From a virus: a stretch of DNA of 36,051 nt. Shown one piece after another: positions 19,201 through 28,496 of this stretch. The translations under genes were made by a program, and so were the position numbers. Under the pieces are notes generated by a model, which searched no databases, was not told where the DNA came from, and saw nothing but the letters and a program-made list of their open reading frames with translations. Positions within the stretch are counted from its first letter, which is position 1; each line of letters opens with the position of its first letter. The stretch spans positions 1-36,051 of the IMG/VR virus record IMGVR_UViG_3300046777_003126; one strand, written 5' to 3'.

Positions 19201-22200
19201 AGTGTTTCCAACAAAAGAATGTAAGGTTCCTATACCAACACTTACTATATCTAAAGAAATTGGATTTGTTTTTAAGGCATCTTCTGCGCTTCTAGCTAAT
19301 TTAATTTGAGTTTCATTTACTTTAATTGCATAAACTCTAGATGGCAGTTTATCAGTTGTTCCTATACCTACGCCAAAATCTGTTGCTGCTATTCCAATTG
19401 CTTGTGAAGAACCTCCCCCACTATGAGTATAAGTTAGTTCCTCACCGGTAACATAGAAATGTTCTGGTATTAAAATAGTATTATTTTCTGTATCGACAAC
19501 ATCACTATTGTTACCTAAGAAATATCTTTGGAAAATATTTTTCCCATTGTGTGTTAAATTGAATTCTCTCTTTACATCAGCAAAAGTTCCTGTGTAATTA
19601 GAGGAACCAACATTAATTTTTCCATTATTTAAATCAATTACTAAATCCGAAGGACTTGATGTAGCACTTGCTAATTGCAATGACATTTGGAAAACTCTAA
19701 CCTGAACATCAATATTAGGATTGGGAGTAAAGTAAAGACTAGTGTAGGTTGTTCCAGCACCCGCTCCAACAGTTCCTAATCCAGAAACAGTTTCAATATT
19801 TCCATATTCAGTTAAAAATACATCAGAGTCATCATCAATTAATATTGCCTCTGAAAATTGATATCTTCCATTTGTTGTATCTTCAACACAAATTAGGAAA
19901 TAAGATGCGTCATGTTGTTCTTCACTGGTTATATCATTGGGATAAACTGCTATTACATTTTCAAATGGAGATGAAGAAGATGCTATTGAAGTAATTGATG
20001 AATTTATGAAAGCTATATTTTGATCAGATTGACCAAATGAATAAGTACCAACACCTGTCGAAGAAGTATTAGCAATAGAGATAATAATAGAATTTGCAGT
20101 TACTCCTATACCAGAATAGGGAATAAAGTCAATTTTTAATTCAGAACCTGCTATGTATGGATAATAACTTCCCAATCCAATAGATTCAAACGAATCAAAT
20201 CCAGAAGCAATCATTTGTCCATAATTTAAAAATTCTATATTTGAACCATCATGAATTAAATTAATTTCATCAACTGCGCTTCTTCCATCAGTAGAATCAA
20301 GTTGTACTAATATTTTTGATGCTCTATATGTTGTACCTATAGAAATTATATTTCCTGAGGAACTTGTTGGTATTGTGTAATTTTGAGTGCTTATTTTTAC
20401 TGTATCACCTAACGTTGTTTCCCCAATACCAGCAACAGTATTTTCAATATCTAAAGAAATATAACTTAAATCATAATCATTAAGTTCAAATAAAGTTGGA
20501 TAGAACAAAAGATTTCCAAAATTTTCTCTAAAAGAAACATCAAAACTACCAAGATCTCTTACAGTTTCTACTCTTCCATATTGGTTTATATACGCCCTGC
20601 TTCCATTGTGAATTATACTAACAAATAAAGCCTGCCTTTCAGATGTGAATCTTTTATCTCTAATATAAGTAAAATATTTCTTAACTTTTTGTTCGATATT
20701 AAATTCATCAACTATACTATATGGAGTTGGTCTAGGATTACTATTGAAAGAATCGCTGAAGTCATCAATTGTTAGAACTCTATTTCCTACTGATTCAAAA
20801 TAATCAGTAAGAACTCTGTTTGAGAAATAAATTTCAGATGAAATAACTTTTTCAGAAATATTTAATTTATTTTCAAACACAGAGTCATATCTCTTATAGC
20901 ACGATAAGTCAACTTCACTAACAATATCAGAAATTACATCCACAAAATTAGAAATACCTATATTCCCAGAATCTGATGAAATTACTTTATCAGATTCTAT
21001 TTGCAAATCGGAAAACTTTACTAAACCTGAAATATGGAATAAAGAACTTACAATATCGTTCCACTCATTATATGAAACTTTAGATTGTAATGAGTATGAG
21101 AAATTTTGATAATAATAATTATCATGAATTCTTTGTAAATTGCTACTTAAGAATCCAAACTCATTTTCCCACCCAATAATTTCTTCTGATGTTGAATCAG
21201 TATCAATAAAAGAGTTAAAATTATATTTTTCTCCAATTATACCTATTGTTTTTGTTCCTATACCTCTAACAATATCACCAACAGTAAACTCATCTTGTGA
21301 TGAAAGTTTTATTATATTAGTTTTTTCATTAAAACTTTCAACTATTCCTTTCTTATTTCCAGAATATACTGTCTCTCCTTTTGCAAAAGAACTTTTTTTA
21401 AGTTTAATATCAAAAATTGGGAAGTCTTTCTCTGCAATAATTCTTCCTGCAGAATTAATTGGATCATATAATCCTGGAACTTCTCCATCACTCAATAACT
21501 CTGACATATTGAAAGTAACAATACCAACATTTCCACCCAGTCCTGTATTTCCTGCAGGAACATCTGTCAATGTGAATAATTTATAATTATAATTTTCAGA
21601 ATTATATCCTTTAGCACTTGTTCCTATTCCTACACTAACATTTTCAATTAAAACTTTGTCTCCAATAGAGAATGGGAAAACATCACTAAAACCAGTGTTT
21701 AATCCAACAGAAACATCTTTTGTGGTACTGTTAAATGTTATTGAACTTATTTTTACTCCATTTGAATTATTAATTGGAATAATTTTTAAATTTTCACTTA
21801 CAGAATCAGCATTTTTTAATATATCTACAGATGTTTTTCCAAGAGTAAATTTCAAATCAATATCATCAATAACCTTGTTTTGATATTCATCAAATAAAAC
21901 CAATCCTGGTGGTAAAGAATAACCATTACCTATTGATGATACGCCAATATAAGTTATCCTATTAAAAGGACTTACATCAAATACTTCTGGTAAATTTGAT
22001 GAGGGTCTCAATGTCTTGTCTGTTGTATAATCAAAACCAATTGTATCCATTTTGGTTGAAATTGCATTTCCAATTCCATAACCATATGGTTTTAATATTG
22101 CACCTGTTCCATTTTCCGTCGTAATTGTTGTTATACCTGGTAATTGTTTATAACCATAACCACCATAATTTACTCTAATACTTGAAATAGAACCAACTGC

Positions 22201-25200
22201 ATTTTTTGATGTTGTTGTGTACTTGAAAGAACCATTTCCTACTGAATATGAAGTGTCCTCTGGAATTTCTGAAATATAATAATTAAATGATGTGCTAGAA
22301 ACACCAACAACAGAATATGAACCAGAATACTTACTTAATTTTACATTTATTGAATTGAAATCAATTACATCTTGATCAATTACCAACTCTTGTTTAGGTA
22401 ATGAAGATAAGTTTTTATTGATAGGAATTAATTTATAGAAAAGTTTTGATGGGACAGAATCATCTAGTTTTAGAGTAACAGAGGCATTTGTAGATATGCC
22501 AATTAATCCATTACGTGAAACATTGAAAGTATTTGCGGATAAATTTCCATAAAATTCTTGAGTAAATTCTTCATCTGTGAAAATTTTAAAATCAAATGAT
22601 GAATATAATTTAGAAGCAAAGTTAGATGCTAGTGATGAATCTGAAAGATCAAATACTATTTCATTGTTTCTGACAATATCTATTTTTGGATTAATAGGAG
22701 ATATTGTTCCAAAAGATGTTGACGTTATATTAACGACTTCTTTATTAAAAGTCTCTGCACCATACTTAGAATTTGATAACTTTATTAAGTCCTTCGTGTA
22801 TCTTATGATGTAGTAAATTTTTTGATTTACTAAACCACCGCATGGAGATGATGATGTATGAATTATTTTATCACCTGTTTTGAGATTGTGATTTTGAATA
22901 AAAATAGTATTATTTTCAATATCTACATCTGATGCAATAAAATCCTTTGGGTTTACTACAACTCTTCTGTTATAGTCATTATATTTAATGACTATGTTTT
23001 TTCTGAGTGATGGATTAACATTTAAATCTACTTTATCTAAATTGGATAGACCGTGTGATGATGCAGTTGAAACAGTTACCGAATTTCTTGTAATTTCTGC
23101 TCTAACTGAATTTTGTCTAGATGTTTTGAAACTGTGATATGCACCTGTCCCAAAACCTACAAAGTATAGTAACTTGTCACCAATGTTAGTGCTACCTACT
23201 CCTACAAAAGTACCGGTTGTTCCCAGACCAATTCTAACAGTAGAAATTCCAATCAAATTATCTGAAATATTAGCAGCATAAACTACTGATGAATTTTCCA
23301 AATTAAAAGTAGTTGAACCATTATATACCACTAAAGAACTTCCACCATTGTTTGAATAAATGATAGGTTCTCCTGTTATAAATTCATGATCTGGTATATA
23401 AATGGAACGAGTTGGAATAAAGATTTGACTTATTCCAACACCAATATTAGAAGAAATGATTGTAGAACCTATACCAACACCACTGAGAGTTCCTAGACCA
23501 ACTGACTCTGATGGATTAAAATAGACCTGCTTATCACTATCAAATTTTACATTCAATTCGGGTGCTGTAATAAAAGTAAATTTTCTAGGAAGTTCTTCTA
23601 CTAAGGTAGAGGCAGTGTGTGCTGAACCTGTAGTTCCATCAACTTCCCTTAAAATTCTTACCCTTGATAAAATTAGATCTATATTTAAAACTTTTACCTT
23701 TTCATTTTCAATCTTTAAAATATCATTTTCTCTTATAGAAGAACCGTTTAAATTTCCAGATAAAGAAATATAAGTAACGATTCCTGTTGTGGATGTATTA
23801 CCTAATGCATTTGAAAGAGAATAAACTGATGATGTAACACCAATGTTGTAATTACCTTGTAGATTTGTGGTTGATGTATTAATTCCACTTATAGAAATTA
23901 AGTCTCTATTCAAAAGATTGTGTGGAGATTCTGAATAAGCAACATATTTTCCTTTAAAATCAAAAGGAATTAATTCTACATTTGATAATGAAGTAGAAGC
24001 TACGCTTATTGTATTAATATCTTTTCCTTCGATGCTACTAACAATAGCAGCGGCAGATTTGCCTCCAGTATTAGAATTGTCAAATATAACCCTATCGTTT
24101 ACTTTGTATCCACTCCCTCCATCAAAAACAGAAACTTTATCTACTTGACCTTGAGAAGTTGAAACTATTTTTGCAGAGTAAGTATTTTCCTTTATTTGGG
24201 ACGTTATGAAATCATAAAAACTATTTTCACTTCTTAAGTTATATGAAGTTGTATTTCTAAACCAAATTTTTGATTTATCTAAAGAATCAGAGGATAAATC
24301 ATAATCATCTTGATTGGATAGTTTCTCAAAATTAAATTGAATTGGTTTTGATTTAAAAGTATTTCCTATTACATAAGGAAAAACTGGTTTTCTATATCCA
24401 GAAAAAGGTTCTGTATTTTCTATTGAAGAGTCATCTATTGTAGTAAAGTATGCATACACTCCATTAGGATACTCCGGAGTCACACAATATCTACCATTAT
24501 GCTCATCCAAATCTCCAGAGTTATCAAATTCATAATCTTCAACAAAGAATCCAAGAGGGAAATTTGGTCTATTTAATCCTGAAACCAACTTATACCCAGA
24601 CTTCATTAATCTGGCATTTCCTCCAGTAGATGAATTAAAACCATATGGACCATATATTGGATTGCCATCATATGCCCATCCAATAATTGGAGAATGATTT
24701 TTTGAACTAATTTCTTGCCCATTCAATTGTTGCAAATCATATACTCCATACCTAGTCTCATTATCTCTAGACTTTTGGTATACTGATTTTCTTAGATTCC
24801 TTGGTGTATAGATGTGTGTATATTGTAAACCGTATCTGTCAGATATACTCTTCTTTAAAATTCCATCATCATTTGAGATAATATTTAAATACTTCTGGAA
24901 TAGATTGACATTCCATTGCTTTATTTTGAATGATAAATCTGCACCTCTACCTGACGGAATAACTGTTATTTTTGTGGATGAATCATATCCTTGACCACCA
25001 TTCACTATTTTTACTGATACAATTTTACCCCCACTTAATACTGGAGTTAAATCTGCATAGTTTCCTTTTCCTTCTACCAAAAGTTCTGGGGGAGAATTAT
25101 ATCCCTCTCCACTGTAATTTACAATTACATCTACTATTTCACTGTTATTAACTACTGCGATTAGTTCTGCATCTTTTCCTGTTAACAATTCATAATATGG

Positions 25201-28200
25201 TTGTCTAACATAATTTAAAATTTCTGAAGAACCATATCCTATGCCACCATTTTTAATATCTGCAGAATTTATTTCTCCCCTAAAAATAGGTTGTAGCACT
25301 GCATTAAAATCTTGACCAGAATACGTCGCTACTCCAATTTTTCCTGAAACTAATACTCTTATAGGTTCATAGTTAAAAATATGTGTTTCAGTTCCGGTAG
25401 ATGTAATATCCACATACTGTTTATTCTCATAGTAAAAATATTTGTTAGTCGAAGCAATACCAACATGTGATAATTTAAAATTATCATCATCAACTTTTGT
25501 CACAATATATTGTTCAGTAGTGGATAATCCAGATGCGACTGTTCCTGTAGTTGAATATACAACTATTTCTCTAGAATTATACCCATGATTTTTAATATTA
25601 ATTTGATTTAATGAAGTTACTATTCCAGAACTAGCACATGATCTTTCTTTATTTTCATAATTTTCACCTTCATTAATGATAGAAATACCTGATATTATTT
25701 TTTTAGGTAAAACTGACTCTATCCTATGAATTCCATTTCCATAACTTGTTAAAGAAATGGTGTTTATGCCGAGTGCAGCATCATTCTCATTCTTAAACAA
25801 CTTAATGGTATAAGCATCTATTGATTTTACGTAGTAAATTGAATTTGTAGATAGACCAGAAATTCCCTTTTCGCCATCAGTTTTGTATATGACTTGCTCT
25901 ACACTTCTAAATTTATGAAATGTTGAAAAACCTATTGTATTATTAGTTAAATCTACATAATTTGATAAATTATCAGAAAAGAAAGAAGATGAATGACTGA
26001 TTAAAGTCGTGTTTACTTTTGCTTCTGCACCAGCACCATTTCCTCCAAAAATAGTAATAATAGGTTCTGAAACATAATCAAATCCATTATCAATTATATT
26101 AATCTTCTTTAGAGTACCCTTTACCGAAACTGAAGCAGTAGCACCAGTTCCCACTGAGTCGTAGATTCTAATAACGGGTGGATTAATAACATCATAATTA
26201 TCACCATTTTTATCAACTATTATTTCTTCAATTTCTCCATATCTAATAAAATCTGATGATTTATAATTTGATAACTCAACTCCATTTATAAAAATGCCAA
26301 TATTTGTATCTACTGGAGTTTCATACACTCCACTTTCATTATTTGGTTCTGAGATTAATCTGAGTAAATTTTGTGGTTTTACTGAAAGATTTTGAAAATC
26401 AGATGGTCCAATAAAATTAGAAGTTACAATTCCAGAAATATTAATGAAATTGTTATTATTAATTTCAGACCTACTTCCAGCAATCTTTATTTGATTTTCA
26501 TTAATTCTTTTAATAAAATATTTCCCTGCAACTAGATTATCAAAATTACTTGTAATTGTATAGTCAATAGTTTGGTTGTTATCAATGTCTACTGGAATAG
26601 AACCTGGAGAATAATAAATGGAGTCACCTGTGTAGAAACCATGATTAGGTATGGTTAAAGTATCTCCACTAAAAGAACCATTCAGTTCAAAAACCCTATC
26701 ATAAAAAGATAATGGTTGACCATTATAAGAAGGTATGGATGTAGAAGCAACTAAAACATCTCCAGAATAATTTAAATAAGTGTTTTGGATATCAGAATTA
26801 TAATTATTGACGTAACTATATCTTTCAAGATTTGAACTGACTGAGGATTTTTTAATATTTCTCTGTATGGTATAAGTTCTTAGATTAGATAAAATTCCTT
26901 GACCTTTTATTGTAAAGGTTTTGCTATCAATAATAGATGATATTATGCAATTTGACTTTTCTGAAGTATCATCTTCCAATATAGCAGTATCTCCAACATA
27001 AAAAATATTATTATCATATGTTTTAACTCTATAAACTAAATTGGCAGAATCAATGAGAAAAATTTCTGATATGTTATATTTTACTGGTATATTTAAAATC
27101 CAATCATTTGCTTTAAATGATGAACTTGCAATTCCTGGTTGAATCACTCTTGCAGTATCATTTTCAGAAAAATAAAATCCATTATCTATTAGGTTAATAT
27201 TTTTAAATACAGAACCAATTCTGACCTTAATTACATCTGATGTTGAAATACCTGGATAACCATAAGCATTAACATCAAGTCTAACTGTGGAACCAATAGA
27301 AACTGAAGATTCTATTGGAGTTTTTCCAAAAAACTGAGTTAGTGATTTTGAATCATATGATACTTCCTCAGATAATCCATTTTCAAGAGAAAATATCAAA
27401 TTACCTGAAGTTGGAAAACCAATAGTAGAATCAACATCAAAAACGGTAGAACCAGAAGATACTGCTGAAGTTAACTTTGTATGTGGATGTGAAATAAAAG
27501 GTGAGGTATAATTACCCGTTGTGTTATTTTTTCTATCATAATCATAATCTAATTTCATTCTATAATAATTTTTATCATCAGTTCTGATGATTTCTACATC
27601 ATTTACAAAAGCTTCAGCGTACTTAACTCCATAACTTGGTATTGCGTCTTGAACTAGTGTTCTATTTTTTAGTCTTAAAGGATCTCCTTCAATGGACTCC
27701 ACAATAACATCTTTACTTCTTAAAAAGTTTGAAGAAGATGGTTTCAGTATAAAATCTTTTGGATTTATTATTTTTACTGGTTCTCCATATAAAGTGGAGA
27801 ATAAAATTTTTATAGAATCTTCATTTCCTTTAGACTCATAAAAATCTGAAATTCTTCCAATTAAAACTTTTTGATTTACTTTTGGTGATAATTCTCTTCC
27901 TTCAAATCCTGGTAAAAACTGATTTTTTAATTTAAGTAAAAAATTGTCTAAAAATAAAGCACTTAAATTATCAATAGAAGAAATACTATTGTGTGCTTCT
28001 GCAACAGTACTAGAAAAAATTAATTGCTCTGGATCGTTACCACTTCCATATTCGGATATTCCACTAAAACCACGAACACATTCCTCAAAACTTCTTTCGG
28101 TTTTTGACTTATAAAGAATAATTTCATTGTTAATTTTTATAAGTCCATATTTTTCTGGGAATCCATAAGTTCCTAGGAAATTTTGAGATGGATTATATAG

Positions 28201-28455
28201 AACAGGAATAGTAGTATCAAATGATGTTACATCTTCCGCTAAAACACAAGTTTTACTATGATTCAACAGAGAGTCTAAATCAAAATATTGATCTATATTT
28301 TGTAATAAATCTAAAGGTGAACCAGTATATTCTTGAGATGAGTAATATTCATTTAAAAATTCTGATATTAGGGGATAATTATCCCTAACAAAAGATGGGA
28401 GTTGAGAAGAAACTACTTCTTTAATTTTAACTCTGGTTCTGTCTGTTGATATCAT
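16216..28455 (-). CDS. 7: Giant gp7-like baseplate wedge protein with YHYH domain
   Basis: A 4079-residue protein from one uninterrupted 12.2-kb frame. In T4, gp7 (1032 residues) initiates the baseplate wedge and lies near gp6, gp8 and gp10; this gene has the same neighbours. Residues 1 to about 290 (VVSSQLPSFVRDNYPLISEF onward) form the conserved N-terminal part found in cyanophage gp7-type proteins. Around 1180-1360 is a YHYH-like domain with GWAYDGNPIYGPYG near 1257 and DEHNGRYCVTPEYPNGVYAY near 1325. Glycine-aromatic modules (NGGQGYDSS, NYGGYGYKQLP, GSGYRSG, GGYGYTSQP) recur near 770-830, 1070-1155, 1450, 2100, 3290-3440 and 3790-3840. IxINNExxxY-type modules occur near 110-150 and about 3130. 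Baseplate identity is confident; calling it gp7 rests on position and the N terminus. Confidence 0.82.
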   Translation of the reverse strand: MISTDRTRVKIKEVVSSQLPSFVRDNYPLISEFLNEYYSSQEYTGSPLDLLQNIDQYFDLDSLLNHSKTCVLAEDVTSFDTTIPVLYNPSQNFLGTYGFPEKYGLIKINNEIILYKSKTERSFEECVRGFSGISEYGSGNDPEQLIFSSTVAEAHNSISSIDNLSALFLDNFLLKLKNQFLPGFEGRELSPKVNQKVLIGRISDFYESKGNEDSIKILFSTLYGEPVKIINPKDFILKPSSSNFLRSKDVIVESIEGDPLRLKNRTLVQDAIPSYGVKYAEAFVNDVEIIRTDDKNYYRMKLDYDYDRKNNTTGNYTSPFISHPHTKLTSAVSSGSTVFDVDSTIGFPTSGNLIFSLENGLSEEVSYDSKSLTQFFGKTPIESSVSIGSTVRLDVNAYGYPGISTSDVIKVRIGSVFKNINLIDNGFYFSENDTARVIQPGIASSSFKANDWILNIPVKYNISEIFLIDSANLVYRVKTYDNNIFYVGDTAILEDDTSEKSNCIISSIIDSKTFTIKGQGILSNLRTYTIQRNIKKSSVSSNLERYSYVNNYNSDIQNTYLNYSGDVLVASTSIPSYNGQPLSFYDRVFELNGSFSGDTLTIPNHGFYTGDSIYYSPGSIPVDIDNNQTIDYTITSNFDNLVAGKYFIKRINENQIKIAGSRSEINNNNFINISGIVTSNFIGPSDFQNLSVKPQNLLRLISEPNNESGVYETPVDTNIGIFINGVELSNYKSSDFIRYGEIEEIIVDKNGDNYDVINPPVIRIYDSVGTGATASVSVKGTLKKINIIDNGFDYVSEPIITIFGGNGAGAEAKVNTTLISHSSSFFSDNLSNYVDLTNNTIGFSTFHKFRSVEQVIYKTDGEKGISGLSTNSIYYVKSIDAYTIKLFKNENDAALGINTISLTSYGNGIHRIESVLPKKIISGISIINEGENYENKERSCASSGIVTSLNQINIKNHGYNSREIVVYSTTGTVASGLSTTEQYIVTKVDDDNFKLSHVGIASTNKYFYYENKQYVDITSTGTETHIFNYEPIRVLVSGKIGVATYSGQDFNAVLQPIFRGEINSADIKNGGIGYGSSEILNYVRQPYYELLTGKDAELIAVVNNSEIVDVIVNYSGEGYNSPPELLVEGKGNYADLTPVLSGGKIVSVKIVNGGQGYDSSTKITVIPSGRGADLSFKIKQWNVNLFQKYLNIISNDDGILKKSISDRYGLQYTHIYTPRNLRKSVYQKSRDNETRYGVYDLQQLNGQEISSKNHSPIIGWAYDGNPIYGPYGFNSSTGGNARLMKSGYKLVSGLNRPNFPLGFFVEDYEFDNSGDLDEHNGRYCVTPEYPNGVYAYFTTIDDSSIENTEPFSGYRKPVFPYVIGNTFKSKPIQFNFEKLSNQDDYDLSSDSLDKSKIWFRNTTSYNLRSENSFYDFITSQIKENTYSAKIVSTSQGQVDKVSVFDGGSGYKVNDRVIFDNSNTGGKSAAAIVSSIEGKDINTISVASTSLSNVELIPFDFKGKYVAYSESPHNLLNRDLISISGINTSTTNLQGNYNIGVTSSVYSLSNALGNTSTTGIVTYISLSGNLNGSSIRENDILKIENEKVKVLNIDLILSRVRILREVDGTTGSAHTASTLVEELPRKFTFITAPELNVKFDSDKQVYFNPSESVGLGTLSGVGIGSTIISSNIGVGISQIFIPTRSIYIPDHEFITGEPIIYSNNGGSSLVVYNGSTTFNLENSSVVYAANISDNLIGISTVRIGLGTTGTFVGVGSTNIGDKLLYFVGFGTGAYHSFKTSRQNSVRAEITRNSVTVSTASSHGLSNLDKVDLNVNPSLRKNIVIKYNDYNRRVVVNPKDFIASDVDIENNTIFIQNHNLKTGDKIIHTSSSPCGGLVNQKIYYIIRYTKDLIKLSNSKYGAETFNKEVVNITSTSFGTISPINPKIDIVRNNEIVFDLSDSSLASNFASKLYSSFDFKIFTDEEFTQEFYGNLSANTFNVSRNGLIGISTNASVTLKLDDSVPSKLFYKLIPINKNLSSLPKQELVIDQDVIDFNSINVKLSKYSGSYSVVGVSSTSFNYYISEIPEDTSYSVGNGSFKYTTTSKNAVGSISSIRVNYGGYGYKQLPGITTITTENGTGAILKPYGYGIGNAISTKMDTIGFDYTTDKTLRPSSNLPEVFDVSPFNRITYIGVSSIGNGYSLPPGLVLFDEYQNKVIDDIDLKFTLGKTSVDILKNADSVSENLKIIPINNSNGVKISSITFNSTTKDVSVGLNTGFSDVFPFSIGDKVLIENVSVGIGTSAKGYNSENYNYKLFTLTDVPAGNTGLGGNVGIVTFNMSELLSDGEVPGLYDPINSAGRIIAEKDFPIFDIKLKKSSFAKGETVYSGNKKGIVESFNEKTNIIKLSSQDEFTVGDIVRGIGTKTIGIIGEKYNFNSFIDTDSTSEEIIGWENEFGFLSSNLQRIHDNYYYQNFSYSLQSKVSYNEWNDIVSSLFHISGLVKFSDLQIESDKVISSDSGNIGISNFVDVISDIVSEVDLSCYKRYDSVFENKLNISEKVISSEIYFSNRVLTDYFESVGNRVLTIDDFSDSFNSNPRPTPYSIVDEFNIEQKVKKYFTYIRDKRFTSERQALFVSIIHNGSRAYINQYGRVETVRDLGSFDVSFRENFGNLLFYPTLFELNDYDLSYISLDIENTVAGIGETTLGDTVKISTQNYTIPTSSSGNIISIGTTYRASKILVQLDSTDGRSAVDEINLIHDGSNIEFLNYGQMIASGFDSFESIGLGSYYPYIAGSELKIDFIPYSGIGVTANSIIISIANTSSTGVGTYSFGQSDQNIAFINSSITSIASSSSPFENVIAVYPNDITSEEQHDASYFLICVEDTTNGRYQFSEAILIDDDSDVFLTEYGNIETVSGLGTVGAGAGTTYTSLYFTPNPNIDVQVRVFQMSLQLASATSSPSDLVIDLNNGKINVGSSNYTGTFADVKREFNLTHNGKNIFQRYFLGNNSDVVDTENNTILIPEHFYVTGEELTYTHSGGGSSQAIGIAATDFGVGIGTTDKLPSRVYAIKVNETQIKLARSAEDALKTNPISLDIVSVGIGTLHSFVGNTKNGRCLVAIDNVIQSPIVETSVITSLTKNVTLTDNVIQVSGITSFFGGDLIKINNEIMKITNVGFGTTNQILVRRPWMGTGLSTHPNSSVVTKVQGNYNIVNNSINFADAPIGKTPVGSPTNSPDERDWTGITTHSKFQGRTFLKSGIPNSTEETYSKNYVFDDISDRFDSTTKSFRLTSQKQNISGFSTNNSIILVNGVFQGPQGTLIPTQDYQLSENLGITSITFLGAGTSVSYDPKTATIPVGGIIVSVGSTGGFGYQPLVSAGGTAIVSVAGTISAISIGNSGSGYRSGIQTVVNVGVYTSSLGTPNIQFIGTAAVSNGNIVSVAITNPGAGYTSSNPPFVIFDSPLSYDNIPLVYSSSRPSGVGTGAKVSIVVGQGSSVIDFEITNFGYNYGSDQILTVETGGLAGIPTDPTKPFSEFHINVKSVISDSFAGWNIGQLEVLDKIENKFNGLRRNFTLSKDGSPVTIKSKKGSNIDVQATLLVFLNNILQVPGEGYTLSGGSVITFAEPPKPIVDGIEGTGDTCKILFYKGSGDVDVQLLDVIETVKVGDTLTIDDNDSLCSQSIQQDERLVTNVISADSVETNTYTGPGISDDINCIRTVTWCQQRSDKLVDGKIISKSRNLYEPLVNPVSYIIKDINETTDTIYVDTIRPLYNSINENTVQNITNKINIISQDNVSPAFATCAVSESGSVSSIIINDGGYGYTSQPQVVISNPVGLGTTQRATAYANVSNGSVDSIVVSFGGTGYSQSNPPFVLIEPPLSVVETDIVSSYQGDNGVIVGFGTTTISGADKFIFDLFIPIDSYLRDTSIVSSATTISSISVGDYFTVYNSNVGFASTSISSIDNDFNVISIGKSFVDNVYYVDSTEIVRRQVVSPGLGGTTGVGVTYVLRVFTPISGISTISFDSTNITMDSSTYTMDTTFSTTYSSFTGAISTTTSISFGEYSWGKVVLSNRPNPRTFNFYGNDGIIGITSSAVVSRVNPLRYNNYIQ

Positions 28456-28496
28456 TTTTGATGCGCTAATTGAATAATTTTTTTAATTATTTTTAG

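Noticed and set aside
21140-21586. Plus-strand frame of 148 codons opposite the gp7-like gene
   Set aside because: No start context, and composition reflects the antisense of the real gene.
28473-28491. AT-only 7-bp inverted repeat between gp6 and gp7-like genes
   Set aside because: Purely A/T in an AT-rich gap, weak stem, no T-run after it in the transcribed direction; likely chance.
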